Assembly (NCBI RefSeq): GCF_040549465.1 | Contig: NZ_JBEPTL010000007.1 | Coordinates: 89,956-153,955, forward strand | Direction: 5' to 3' | Origin: Lacisediminihabitans sp040549465 | GTDB lineage: Bacteria; Actinomycetota; Actinomycetes; Actinomycetales; Microbacteriaceae | DNA length: 64,000 bases | Shown: positions 25,974-34,430 of the stretch, piece after piece | Layout: the number at the start of each line of letters is the position of its first letter | How positions within the stretch are numbered: position 1 is the stretch's first letter | The notes under the pieces: model-generated | Told to the model about the DNA's origin: nothing | Database searches by the model: none | Seen by the model: the letters and a program-made list of their open reading frames with translations, nothing else | Made by a program: the position numbers and the translations under genes

Positions 25974-27445
25974 CATCGACGCTGTTGCGCGACGCCCGCC
26001 TGGTCGGAGGCCCAGATCGGCCGCAGGATGTTCTCGTCGCCGACGGGGTCGTCACGGCGATTGCCGACTCACTCCAGCCGGGAACCAGCGAGGTCGTAGA
26101 ACTCGACGGGCGCTACCTCGGCCCAGGGCTCTGGGATCACCACGTCCACTTCAGCCAGTGGGCACTGGTGAGCCAGCGTCTCGACATCTCTGCTGCAACT
26201 TCCGCCGCCGAGGCCGCGGGGATGATCGCGACCCACCTGCTGAGCCAGCCGGACAAAGCAGTGCAGCTGGTCGGGTTCGGTTTTCGCGACGCACTCTGGC
26301 CGGATGCCCCCCACCGCAGTCTCCTCGACGCCGTCGCGCCCGCCGTGCCGGTGGTGCTGATGAGCGGTGACCTGCACTGCGTCTGGCTCAACTCCGTCGC
26401 GCTCACGTTGTTCGGCCACCCATACCACTCGACCGGAGTGCTGCGAGAACAGGACGCCTTCGCGGTCAACACAGCACTGAGCACGATCCCGGACGACCTG
26501 CTCGACCGCTGGGTCGACGAAGCGGCGACCGCCGCCGCAGCAAGGGGAGTGGTCGGCATCGTCGACCTGGAGATGTCGCTCACCCTCGACTCCTGGACGA
26601 GGAGGGTAGCAGCGGGAACCGGTCGACTGCGGGTCGACTGCGGTGTGTATCCCGAAGACCTGGAGGCAGTGATCGCCCGCGGGTTGAGAACCGGCGATGC
26701 GCTGCCCGGTACGGATGGCCTCATCCGGATGGGTCCGTTCAAGATCATCATCGATGGTTCGCTCAACACCCGCACTGCGGCGTGCCACGATCCGTTCTCG
26801 GGCTTCGAACACGATCCGAATCCGAATGGACTGCTCGCCTATGAGTTCGATGAACTCGTCGCCTACCTTCGCCGCGCATCATCGAACGGAATTGTTCCTG
26901 CCGTGCACGCCATCGGCGACCTCGCCAACCAGCTCGCCCTCGATGCTTTCGAGGCGGCCGGTGTCGGCGGAGGGATCGAGCACGCACAGCTCATCGCCGT
27001 GACCGACTTCGCCCGTTTCGCCTCCCTCGGCGTCACCGCGAGCGTGCAGCCGGAGCACGCCATGGACGACCGCGACATCGCTGACCTGCTCTGGGCAGGC
27101 CGCACCGATCGCGCCTTCGCTTTCGCGAGCCTCGTCGAGGCCGGAGTGACGCTCCACTTCGGGTCGGATGCGCCCGTAGCCCCGCTTGATCCGTGGGTCA
27201 CGATGGCGGCGGCGCTCAGCCGCAGTCGCGACGGGCGGGAGTCGTGGCATCCGGAGCAGCGAACGGATGCGCGAACGTCGTATGCCGCCTCCACCGACGG
27301 CCGGACTGCAGTTGCCGTCGGTGACGTCGCCGACCTCGTGGTGACCGAGCTGGATCCGCTCATCGCAAGCGATGTCCAGCTGCGGTCGATGCCGGTGTTC
27401 GCGACCATGCTCGGCGGCGAATGGACGTTTCGTTTGCTGCGTTAA
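25970..27445 (+). CDS. Amidohydrolase family protein (YtcJ-like)
   Basis: A 491-residue metal-dependent amidohydrolase of the amidohydrolase_3 group. The metal motif is LWDHHVHFSQW near residue 55; later conserved blocks are VPAVHAIGDLANQLALD, GIEHAQLIAV, SVQPEHAMDDRD and LHFGSDAPVAPLDPW. The GTG start overlaps the PaiB stop in GTGA. The substrate is unknown; the family hydrolyses C-N bonds in varied amides. A perfect hairpin follows 4 nt after the stop. Confidence 0.88.
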   Translation: MTSTLLRDARLVGGPDRPQDVLVADGVVTAIADSLQPGTSEVVELDGRYLGPGLWDHHVHFSQWALVSQRLDISAATSAAEAAGMIATHLLSQPDKAVQLVGFGFRDALWPDAPHRSLLDAVAPAVPVVLMSGDLHCVWLNSVALTLFGHPYHSTGVLREQDAFAVNTALSTIPDDLLDRWVDEAATAAAARGVVGIVDLEMSLTLDSWTRRVAAGTGRLRVDCGVYPEDLEAVIARGLRTGDALPGTDGLIRMGPFKIIIDGSLNTRTAACHDPFSGFEHDPNPNGLLAYEFDELVAYLRRASSNGIVPAVHAIGDLANQLALDAFEAAGVGGGIEHAQLIAVTDFARFASLGVTASVQPEHAMDDRDIADLLWAGRTDRAFAFASLVEAGVTLHFGSDAPVAPLDPWVTMAAALSRSRDGRESWHPEQRTDARTSYAASTDGRTAVAVGDVADLVVTELDPLIASDVQLRSMPVFATMLGGEWTFRLLR

Positions 27446-27448
27446 CGA

Positions 27449-27482
27449 CGGATGCCGCCCCGGCGAATCGGGGCGGCATCCG
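27449..27482. terminator. Bidirectional terminator hairpin
   Basis: CGGATGCCGCCCCG at 27449-27462 pairs perfectly with 27469-27482 around a 6-nt loop, 14 bp in all. It lies between the convergent ends of the amidohydrolase and dps genes. No T-tract is present, as is usual in high-GC genomes. Confidence 0.8.
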
Positions 27483-27496
27483 TGCTGCTGAGTGGG

Positions 27497-27985
27497 TTAC
27501 TTCTCGCTGATGTGGGCGAAGAGGAACCAGCGGTCCTTCTCGAGGCCCCGAGCGATCTCGATCGCGACGTCCTGGCTCACCGGGTCGAGCGCCGCGAGTT
27601 CTTCAACGGCCGTGCGCACGGTGGCGAGCGCGGCATCGATGTGAGCGATGATCTCGGCGATCACGATGTCAGAAGGCTGGAAGCCGGGCGTGAGTTGCGG
27701 GGTCGTGGCCTTCGCGGCGACCGTCTGTACACGCACATCGAGCGGGAGGCCGAGGGCGACGACCCGCTCTGCGGCGGTGTCGGCGTAGTCATGAGCGTGG
27801 TCGACCACAGAATCCAGCAGCTCGTGCACTGCCTGGAAGTTGGCGCCACGAACATGCCAGTGTGCCTGCTTGCCGTCGACGGCGAGGGCGGTGAGGTCGA
27901 TGACCACCAGCCCGAGGAATTGGGCGACACCAGACGTCACGTCAGGGTCGATCGCGCTTGTCGGAACTGTCTGCGTTTCGGTCAT
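27497..27985 (-). CDS. dps: Dps-type ferritin-like DNA-binding protein
   Basis: A 162-residue Dps protein. The ferroxidase helix contains KQAHWHVRGANFQAVHELLDSVVDHAHDYADTAAER, with His, Asp and Glu ligands of the inter-subunit iron site. The C-terminal helix holds EKDRWFLFAHI. It stores iron and protects DNA from oxidants. ATG 27985 has an AGGCAG site upstream. It diverges from the histidine kinase gene across a 220-nt region that should hold both promoters; no clear regulator box was recognised. Confidence 0.93.
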   Translation of the reverse strand: MTETQTVPTSAIDPDVTSGVAQFLGLVVIDLTALAVDGKQAHWHVRGANFQAVHELLDSVVDHAHDYADTAAERVVALGLPLDVRVQTVAAKATTPQLTPGFQPSDIVIAEIIAHIDAALATVRTAVEELAALDPVSQDVAIEIARGLEKDRWFLFAHISEK

Positions 27986-28205
27986 TTTTCTGCTGCCTTT
28001 CGGTTCTGCGTAGTTCAACGCTAGCCAGGCCTCCCTATTCCGCAAGCAAGCTGAGGCTCTGCTAACACCGCTGCGGCAGGGCTCACTCGCGGCATCCGGG
28101 GGTAAACCCCACCCCCGATCTGTGAGGCTGCCGGATGCCGCGCGCGAGTCGCAAACATGAAGCTGGATGCATGACCGGACCGACTTCGCGATGAAGGACA
28201 CGACC

Positions 28206-29597
28206 ATGACCACCACTGAGAACAGCGCGATGGCTGCCGAGTCTGCCACTCTGGATGCTGTGAGCACGACATCCGCTACACCGAAGGGCTCCCTCTACGG
28301 ACGCCTGTGGCGCACGGTGCCGCAGGAACTCGGATTCCTGCTGGCGAGCCTGCCGATCGTGATCTTCGCGACGGTGATCCTCTGGGTCGGTATCTCGCTG
28401 GGCATCGGCCTGCTGCTGACATTCATCGGCATCTTCATCGTCATCGCGACGCTCTACGTCGCGCGGGGGTTCGGCACTTTCGAACTCATTCGCCTGCGCG
28501 GTGCCGGTCGTCCCGTCATCAAGCGTCCGAACTGGAACCCGTACAGGGTGTCCGGATTCTGGGCGAACATTTTCGGCACCGTTCTCAACCCGCACTACTG
28601 GCTCTATCTCGTGCACGCACTGTTGGTGAACATCGTGGTCGGGGCGGTGACCTGGGCGGTCTCCTTCGCCTGGGTGGTCACGGCCCTTTCCGGCATCACC
28701 TACTGGATTTATTCGCGCTGGATTCCGACCGGCGACAACGGTTGGACGCTCTACGACTGGGTGAAGCGCACCTTCTTCCCCGCCTGGAACATGGATCCGC
28801 AGACCGCCGACGCCCTGCTCTACTTCCTGATCGGCGCGATCTTCCTGGCGACTCTTCCCTTCGTCACCCGGGGACTGACCATGGTGCACTACGGCATCGC
28901 ACTCGGGATGCTCGGGCGCTTCCGGGTGGCAGAGCTGCAGGGCGAGGTCGCGGGGCTCTCCGCATCGCGCACCGCGGCGGTTTCGGCGGAGGGCACCTCG
29001 CTCAGGCGGTTGGAGCGCGACATCCACGACGGTCCGCAGCAACGACTGGTGCGGATGCAGATGGATCTCGCTTCCGCCGACCGCCAGCTGGCCGACGATC
29101 CTGAGAAGGCACGCACTCTTATCGCCGAGGCCATGGAGCAGTCGCGCGAGGCGCTCGAAGAACTCAGGGCCCTCTCCCGCGGATTCGCGCCGCCGATCCT
29201 GCTCGACCGTGGGCTGGTGGCGGCCATCGAGTCGCTCTCCGACCGCAGCACCATCCCGGTGCGAATCGTCAACCTGCTTGCGCCAGGGGCGGATCTCCCA
29301 CAGGAGATCGAGCGCAACGCCTACTTCGTCGCGGCTGAGATGCTGACGAATGTGGCCAAGCACTCCGGCGCGAACGACATCGAGTTACGACTCGAACTGC
29401 GACGCATCCCGGAGCCAGATGCCACCTGGCTGGATGTCGTGGTTGCCGACAACGGGATCGGCGGGGCCATCGCGCAGCCCGGCCACGGCATCGCGGGCCT
29501 CGAGGAACGCCTACGTGGTCTCGGCGGAACCCTCGAGATCAGCAGTCCGGCCGGTGGACCGACGGTGATCTCGGCTCACCTGCCGGTGACCTACTAA
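28206..29597 (+). CDS. Sensor histidine kinase (NarL/LiaS-type) with N-terminal membrane sensor
   Basis: A 463-residue kinase. The N-terminal 235 residues contain about six hydrophobic segments in the pattern of the putative sensor domain of actinobacterial kinases. The dimerisation/phosphoacceptor block is LRRLERDIHDGPQQRLV with His 274 (HisKA_3 type). The ATPase part has AEMLTNVAKHSGANDIELRL (N box) and DNGIGGA ... GHGIAGLEERLRGLGG (G boxes). ATG 28206 is preferred; ATGs at 28167 and 28191 are in frame. Such kinases almost always adjoin a LuxR-type response regulator, but none follows here; the best candidate is 16 kb away at 45997-46650. Confidence 0.92.
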   Translation: MTTTENSAMAAESATLDAVSTTSATPKGSLYGRLWRTVPQELGFLLASLPIVIFATVILWVGISLGIGLLLTFIGIFIVIATLYVARGFGTFELIRLRGAGRPVIKRPNWNPYRVSGFWANIFGTVLNPHYWLYLVHALLVNIVVGAVTWAVSFAWVVTALSGITYWIYSRWIPTGDNGWTLYDWVKRTFFPAWNMDPQTADALLYFLIGAIFLATLPFVTRGLTMVHYGIALGMLGRFRVAELQGEVAGLSASRTAAVSAEGTSLRRLERDIHDGPQQRLVRMQMDLASADRQLADDPEKARTLIAEAMEQSREALEELRALSRGFAPPILLDRGLVAAIESLSDRSTIPVRIVNLLAPGADLPQEIERNAYFVAAEMLTNVAKHSGANDIELRLELRRIPEPDATWLDVVVADNGIGGAIAQPGHGIAGLEERLRGLGGTLEISSPAGGPTVISAHLPVTY

Positions 29598-29655
29598 TCA
29601 AACCCGTCGGTTGCTCGATTGCGCAGCGATCAACGACGCTCTCCGGCGCCGCCTC

Positions 29656-30016
29656 TCAGGTGCGTGAATCGGATGCGACGATTTCCAACAGTTCGTCGAC
29701 CGACCATTGATCGCCGGCATGCGCCCCATACTTCACCGCAACGACGATCCCATCGCTGTTGACCAGGATGTCGGCAGTACACGTGGTACGAGCGGTCGTT
29801 GTCATCGCGCCGAGGAGAGCTCGGGGCAGGGTGGGCCAGGCGCCGAGAAGGGCGGTCGACGATCGCTCTACCCCGAACTTGCGGTAAGAGGTACTGGTGG
29901 GGATCCGCTACTACCGTCATCGGCAGTTCACTTTCGTAGCGGATCACTTCCTCGCCCGTGGAGTGGAAGACGACGACGTCGTCGAGGGTCGGTTGGCCGA
30001 ATGGCATGAACAGCAC
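29656..30016 (-). pseudogene. Peroxiredoxin-like (AhpC/TSA-type) protein, N-terminally truncated and frameshifted
   Basis: The minus strand reads FGQPTLDDVVVFHSTGEEV, then ELPMTVVADPHQYL, then after a shift of one base near 29880 continues YRKFGVERSSTALLGAW, and ends with ADILVNSDGIVVAVKYGAHA and the WSVDELLEIV tail (stop 29656-29658). This order (ADP..LYR.FGVE ... AHAGDQWSVDELL) matches AhpC/TSA-type thioredoxin-fold proteins. The N-terminal half with the redox Cys is absent. It is the last member of the minus-strand sulfur-type operon. Removing one T at the joint restores the frame, but the missing N-terminus shows real decay. Confidence 0.65.
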
Positions 30017-30105
30017 TCACGCCACCGGCAACTCGTTGAACCCCCAACATCGGTCAGGCCGCGACGAGGGCTTCGTCAGAGTTCGCGAAATGAACGCTGA
30101 TGTCA

Positions 30106-30498
30106 TCAGCTCTCCTCTCGCACCGGCCGCGAGGTGATCCATATCGCGATGAACGCGGTGCCGAGTCCGACCATGAGCGCGGCAGCATTGACCGAGCCGG
30201 AGATGATGCCGATCGTCGCACCGTAGGTGACGAGGCGCACCAACCCGACGACGATCAGGATCGCGCCGGCCGCAAGCAGGAGCACGGGTTTCCGTAGTGC
30301 ACAGCCGAGTGCGGCGAGGGCACCCAGCGCGACCAGCACGAGTGCCTGCACCAGGTTGACCGAGACGAACTGTAGCGGCGTGTAGTGCAGCAGGGAGAAC
30401 AGGGAGCTCAGCGCGGTGAAGCCAGCGACGATCAGGCCGCGGATACGCCAGGCCGTTGACGTGGGAGCGGAAGGGATAGTGCGTGTGGTGGCGCTCAT
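30106..30498 (-). CDS. Four-helix membrane protein of unknown function
   Basis: A 130-residue protein with four hydrophobic segments (about 20-40, 45-65, 70-92, 100-122). It is not recognised with certainty; size and layout resemble DoxX-like or DUF4383-like membrane proteins. The ATG overlaps the DoxX stop in ATGA, so it is translated together with DoxX. A role as partner of DoxX is an inference from coupling only. Confidence 0.7.
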   Translation of the reverse strand: MSATTRTIPSAPTSTAWRIRGLIVAGFTALSSLFSLLHYTPLQFVSVNLVQALVLVALGALAALGCALRKPVLLLAAGAILIVVGLVRLVTYGATIGIISGSVNAAALMVGLGTAFIAIWITSRPVREES

Positions 30499-31049
30499 GA
30501 GAGCACCATCGCAATCCGGGCCGGCCGACCTGGGGTGAGCGACCATCGGGGTCTCAGCAGTCCATCGACACCGGCGATCCGCCCAGCCGCGGTGGCCAGA
30601 ATCACGAACTGCGCAGCGAACATCAGGTAGTAGCTCCACTGCCATTCCCCTGGGGTGTTCAACACCGACAGGGTGATGGCCACGGTCTGCAGGATGCCGA
30701 TGGCCGCCCAGAATCGCGTCAGGAATCCTGCGAGCAGGAACGCGCCGAGGCAGAATTCTGCGATCAGCACCCCCCAGCCGAACAGAGCGAAGTTGGGGTC
30801 GATGACGTTCTGTACCAGCCAGCTGAAGGCCCCGAGCACCGGATGCTTCACCGCGTCGGCGGTGTACTGGTACAGCCCGTTGTGCGCAGCCTGCCCGAAG
30901 TCGGGCGGACGTTTCCAGTTCACGTTCTGCAGCCACATCAGTCCCACTGCGATCCGCACGGCGGCGAGCACTGCGCGAGTAGGCCGCCCGATCGCGATCG
31001 CGTTGACCTCCCGCTCACCGGCGGTCACATGCGTTCTGGTTCCTGTCAT
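30495..31049 (-). CDS. DoxX-family membrane protein
   Basis: A 184-residue protein. The DoxX-type first helix is VLAAVRIAVGLMWLQNVNWKRPPDF, followed by three more hydrophobic segments (FALFGWGVLIAEFCLGAFLLAGFLTRFWAAIGILQT). DoxX/DoxD proteins are linked to thiosulfate:quinone oxidoreductase and to membrane redox complexes handling thiols. The ATG at 31049 (MTGTRTHV) is preferred over 31112. It follows the radical SAM gene by 17 nt and is coupled to the next membrane gene, so it is part of the same operon. Confidence 0.82.
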   Translation of the reverse strand: MTGTRTHVTAGEREVNAIAIGRPTRAVLAAVRIAVGLMWLQNVNWKRPPDFGQAAHNGLYQYTADAVKHPVLGAFSWLVQNVIDPNFALFGWGVLIAEFCLGAFLLAGFLTRFWAAIGILQTVAITLSVLNTPGEWQWSYYLMFAAQFVILATAAGRIAGVDGLLRPRWSLTPGRPARIAMVLS

Positions 31050-31066
31050 TTCGTTCTCGTTCCCGT

Positions 31067-32065
31067 TCAGGCGCAGGCGAACATGGCCGACGCGGCCGTA
31101 ACCGACGACCACTGTTGGGCGAAGAGGTCGCTGACCCGGTCGAGAGAGGGGGTGAGGGGCAGAATCTGGCGACTCACGAGCGCGTTCTCGTCAAGCGCGG
31201 CGACGGGATGCCAGTAGACACCCTTTGCCGTGACGGTCACCTCCGGGATCAGCGACTCGCGGGCGAAAGCCACCCCCTCCTCGGCGACTCCCTGCCGGGC
31301 GATGGGGCGGATCACCTGGTCGGATCGCGGGATCCCGAGTCCATCGAATAGAGCGTGCAGCTCGTCGAGGGCGGGATCATCGTTCGCCGAGATGGTCGCG
31401 GCGACCCGAACGGTGAAGCCCTCGTCGAGTGCAATCCGGATGCCGGAGAGCGCCCGTTTCCAGCTCCCGGCGCCGCGGTGTGAATCGTGCACCTCAGCGG
31501 TTGGGGAGTCCACACTGATCTGCAGCGCGAAGCCCTCGCGCGGCATCGCCTGCAATTTGCGCAGCCCCTGGCCGCGGAACAGCATTCCGTTGGTCAGCAA
31601 CGTGGTCGGCAGCCGGTCGACGCAGGCCCGTACGATGACATCGATGTCGGGTAGCAGAAACGGCTCGCCGCCGGTGAGGTACAGCGACCGCACGCCCCAG
31701 TCGGCGGCTTCGGCGACGAGTGCCAGGATGTTGTCGATGCCAAGCAGTCGCGGGTCCGTCTTCGGTGATGAGGCCACGCAACAGTAATCGCAGGCCAGGT
31801 TGCAGTGAAAGTTCGTGTACAGCCAGAGCCGCGCCCCGGGCATCCGGTCGGCGGGGATCATGCTTCCAGGGTTGCGCGGCCGGCCTCGGCCTATAGTGAC
31901 CTGACCGGTATCCTGTTCGACCATCAGGGTGTTGACGAGGGTGTTGCCGGTCTTCTCGCACCAGCGGCGCACCAGATCCAGTTCGCTCGCCGACGCCACC
32001 GAAAACTCAGCCGTATCGCCCTCGGCCATTTGTTCGACGATGCGCATGAGCGCCATGACTACCAT
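31067..32065 (-). CDS. Radical SAM protein with N-terminal TusA-like domain
   Basis: A 332-residue protein. The radical SAM cluster motif is CNLACDYC (C88, C92, C95) preceded by LWLYTNFH, and SLYLTGGEPF (about 128-137) is the SAM-binding GGE motif. No SPASM-type Cys cluster is seen at the C-terminus. The first 50 residues (VVMALMRIVEQMAEGDTAEF through CEKTGNTLV) look like the helix-strand-helix core of TusA sulfur carriers, but the Cys-Pro of TusA is not present; the codons before the ATG read GTGRRLP where RGLRCPLP would be expected. The start overlaps the previous gene by 7 nt. Its place between a binding-protein-like gene and DoxX suggests sulfur or selenium chemistry (inference). Confidence 0.82.
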   Translation of the reverse strand: MVVMALMRIVEQMAEGDTAEFSVASASELDLVRRWCEKTGNTLVNTLMVEQDTGQVTIGRGRPRNPGSMIPADRMPGARLWLYTNFHCNLACDYCCVASSPKTDPRLLGIDNILALVAEAADWGVRSLYLTGGEPFLLPDIDVIVRACVDRLPTTLLTNGMLFRGQGLRKLQAMPREGFALQISVDSPTAEVHDSHRGAGSWKRALSGIRIALDEGFTVRVAATISANDDPALDELHALFDGLGIPRSDQVIRPIARQGVAEEGVAFARESLIPEVTVTAKGVYWHPVAALDENALVSRQILPLTPSLDRVSDLFAQQWSSVTAASAMFACA

Positions 32066-32883
32066 CGGGAGTCGACGCCCTGTTCCGCGATCGCCGCAAA
32101 TAGCCCGTCATAGCCCTCGAGGTGCGGTTCGACCCATTGGGTGAGTCCCTCGAGTTCGAGGATGCGCCGGTGCGCTGGCACCTCCCAGTCCATGGCAAGA
32201 AGCTTCGCCACCCACGGCGCATAGACCGACTCAGGCAGGGTGTCGAGAGCGGTGAACATGCAGTGCGAGTAGGTCTCGGTCTGCCATACCGGCTCGAGCA
32301 TCCCAGGCATTAGGTCGCCGCGACCGATGTTCTCCCACACCGTGATGCCGATGGCAGCGACATCAGCATCGCCGGCAAGTACCGCATCGATCGCGTCCAG
32401 CTCGCTGCGCCCGGTGTCACCGTGTTTGCCGATGTCACTATTGAAGCGCTGGATGTGCATGTGGTCGACGTCCACCCCCGCTGCGCGAAGGTAGTGCAGA
32501 GGCAGGATTGCCGCGTGAGCTGAGTCTGCCGACCCGAGTGCCAGTCGCCGGGTCGCGATGTCGCCGGGGCCCGACCAACCGCTTTCCGCGGCCGCCAGGA
32601 ACACCGTTGAAAACTTGGCGTCCGTGTCGCGCATGGCGAGCGCCCTCACGTGCCCGTCGGTCTGCAGAACCGCGCGCGCATACGCGAGGTTGGTATTCCA
32701 GGCGATGTCGATCATTCCCGCCTGCAGCGCGTCGACCAGGCGTCCGTAGTTCGAGAACAGCACGAAATCCATGGTCGTACTGGGGTCGTCGAAGTATTCG
32801 CGGATGCCTTCCCAGATGGGAACGACGTTCGGCGTGTAGGCGACCGCTCCGACGAGCAGAGGCGCTCCGACGAGCTTCGACAT
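32059..32883 (-). CDS. PhnD/SsuA-like periplasmic-binding-fold protein without a signal peptide
   Basis: A 274-residue protein. It opens LVGAPLLVGAVAYTPNVVPIW and contains DALQAGMIDIAWNTNLAYA and LALGSADSAHAAILPLHYLR, which are typical of the PhnD/SsuA/transferrin-fold binding proteins for phosphonates and sulfonates. It has no Sec signal or lipobox and there is no permease or ATPase beside it, so it probably stays in the cytoplasm, where relatives of this fold act as enzymes or ligand sensors. It starts 8 nt after the upstream flavoenzyme gene and overlaps the radical SAM gene. Confidence 0.78.
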   Translation of the reverse strand: MSKLVGAPLLVGAVAYTPNVVPIWEGIREYFDDPSTTMDFVLFSNYGRLVDALQAGMIDIAWNTNLAYARAVLQTDGHVRALAMRDTDAKFSTVFLAAAESGWSGPGDIATRRLALGSADSAHAAILPLHYLRAAGVDVDHMHIQRFNSDIGKHGDTGRSELDAIDAVLAGDADVAAIGITVWENIGRGDLMPGMLEPVWQTETYSHCMFTALDTLPESVYAPWVAKLLAMDWEVPAHRRILELEGLTQWVEPHLEGYDGLFAAIAEQGVDSRW

Positions 32884-32890
32884 CCGAAAC

Positions 32891-34024
32891 TCAGAACAGC
32901 GGAAGGCCGGTAACGGCCTTACCGTAGAAGTCGTAGAGCACGTCGGCAGTCGGCGCCATAACCGAGCCGGCGCGTGCATCTCGGAACGCTCGCTCGATGG
33001 GCAGGTGTTTCGAAAACGCTGCCCCACCACACACCCGCATTGCCGATTCGGTGATCGTCAGCGCGGCATCGTTCGCGGAGGCCTTCACCCCGAGCACAAA
33101 CAGCGGAGTGTCCTCAGCCGGGCTCGCTACTTTCGCGGCCGCCTGGGAGAGGTAAGACTTCTGAGCCGTGAGCGCGATGCTCATCTTCGCGATCTGTGAC
33201 CGGATGGTCGGTAGAGCGGAAAGCGCCTGATCCAGATGCTCCAGCCGCGCACCGGTCACGTGCGCGGTTGCCGCGTCCACCGCAGCGGTGGAGAGCCCGA
33301 GCGACACCGCCGAGTTGCCCAGGTTGAACCACGGCAGCACGGTGGCCATCATTGTGCCGAAACCGCTGCCCGGCTCACCGATGCGATAACTGAAAGGAAT
33401 AGTCACCGCTACCGATATCGGGCTCGACGCATTGCCGCGAAGCCCCAGTCCGCTCCAGGGACCGGCGATCTCCAGACCCGCCGTTTCGGACGGGATCGCA
33501 TACAGGTCCACTGTCTCGGGGTCGACCGCGCTCTTCGACGACATCACATACACATCGGCATAGCCGGCCGAGGTCACCCAGCTCTTGTCGGCCGTGAAGT
33601 GAACGTCGTCCCCGTCGGCGACCGACTCCGACACAGGAGCCCAGAAGTGCGAGCGTGACCCTTTCTCGCTGAAAGCCAGCGTGCCGAGTACCTCGCCCGA
33701 TGCCATCCGCGAAAGGAGGTTCGGCATCGCTGCGGGCGGGGCGGATGCCACCGTCACCGCGGCGGCCACGTGCATCAGGTAGATCATCGCGGTCGAGCCG
33801 CACGCCGCGGCAATTGAGCCCAATACCTCAGTGAACTCGCCCGGACCGGCGCCCATGCCGCCAGCTTCTTCACTGATCACCAGGCCCAACAGCCCGCTCG
33901 ACCGGAGAGCAGCGACTGAATCGACCGGGTAGGTGCCGTCAGTATCGACCTGTTGGGCGTGAGCGGCGGCTACTGCCGTCACCTGCGCAACGGCTTCTTC
34001 GAGGGTCGACTGCGTCATGGTCAT
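32891..34024 (-). CDS. Acyl-CoA-dehydrogenase-like flavoprotein (SfnB/DszC-like)
   Basis: A 377-residue protein of the acyl-CoA dehydrogenase fold. It shows LLGLVISEEAGGMGAGPGEF, the GTLAFSEKGSRSHFW block where dehydrogenases have LTEPxAGSD, and TESAMRVCGGAAFSKHLPIERAFRDARAG near the end, with VMAPTAD in place of the catalytic EGT. The missing Glu and the SRSHF block fit the flavin-dependent monooxygenase branch (SfnB, DszC) used in sulfur scavenging rather than a true dehydrogenase. ATG 34024 has GGAGA upstream. It is the first gene of the minus-strand operon to 30106. Confidence 0.82.
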   Translation of the reverse strand: MTMTQSTLEEAVAQVTAVAAAHAQQVDTDGTYPVDSVAALRSSGLLGLVISEEAGGMGAGPGEFTEVLGSIAAACGSTAMIYLMHVAAAVTVASAPPAAMPNLLSRMASGEVLGTLAFSEKGSRSHFWAPVSESVADGDDVHFTADKSWVTSAGYADVYVMSSKSAVDPETVDLYAIPSETAGLEIAGPWSGLGLRGNASSPISVAVTIPFSYRIGEPGSGFGTMMATVLPWFNLGNSAVSLGLSTAAVDAATAHVTGARLEHLDQALSALPTIRSQIAKMSIALTAQKSYLSQAAAKVASPAEDTPLFVLGVKASANDAALTITESAMRVCGGAAFSKHLPIERAFRDARAGSVMAPTADVLYDFYGKAVTGLPLF

Positions 34025-34430
34025 CCGGTCTCCTGGCATCGTTGCTCAAGTTTCTCGACACCGCTCTCGCGGGACCGACCAGCCCAGTATCCCCCACAGG
34101 GACGTCGGGGCAACAGGGAATTCCTTACGGATGTCTAACAATGATCGACGGGCACCCGATCGCCCGCGCGCGTCACACTCGAACGAATCGTCGCGGCGGC
34201 CACCCGAGCCCGCCATTGCACGCAGGGGCTGGCCCTCACATCCGGGCCATAGACAGCACGTCGTGGGAGGGCTTGAATGTCGTTGAAGCCGTCGGGCGAG
34301 GTGTTTCTTCACAAAGCCATGACTCCATGTCGGGCCTCGTTCGAAGGCACCCCGTCTATACAGGGCTGCAGAGCCCCCACGGACGTGGCGGGGAGTCCTC
34401 GACCGCAAGATGCGACCTCAGGAGAACGCT
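34025..34430. other. Divergent intergenic region, no gene seen
   Basis: This 406-nt gap separates the minus-strand flavoenzyme operon from the plus-strand hydrolase gene, so both promoters should be here. Open frames on both strands have no recognisable content or ribosome sites. No S-box or other riboswitch pattern was recognised. Confidence 0.5.

Noticed and set aside
30017..30105. A coding extension of the four-helix protein region across its stop
   Set aside because: The frame after 30106 (SAFISRTLTKPSSRPDRCWG and on) has no resemblance to membrane proteins or to the peroxiredoxin N-terminus; it appears to be non-coding junction sequence.
34046..34408. A 120-codon minus-strand frame in the 34.0-34.4 kb gap
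   Set aside because: No family content, no ribosome site, composition like antisense noise.
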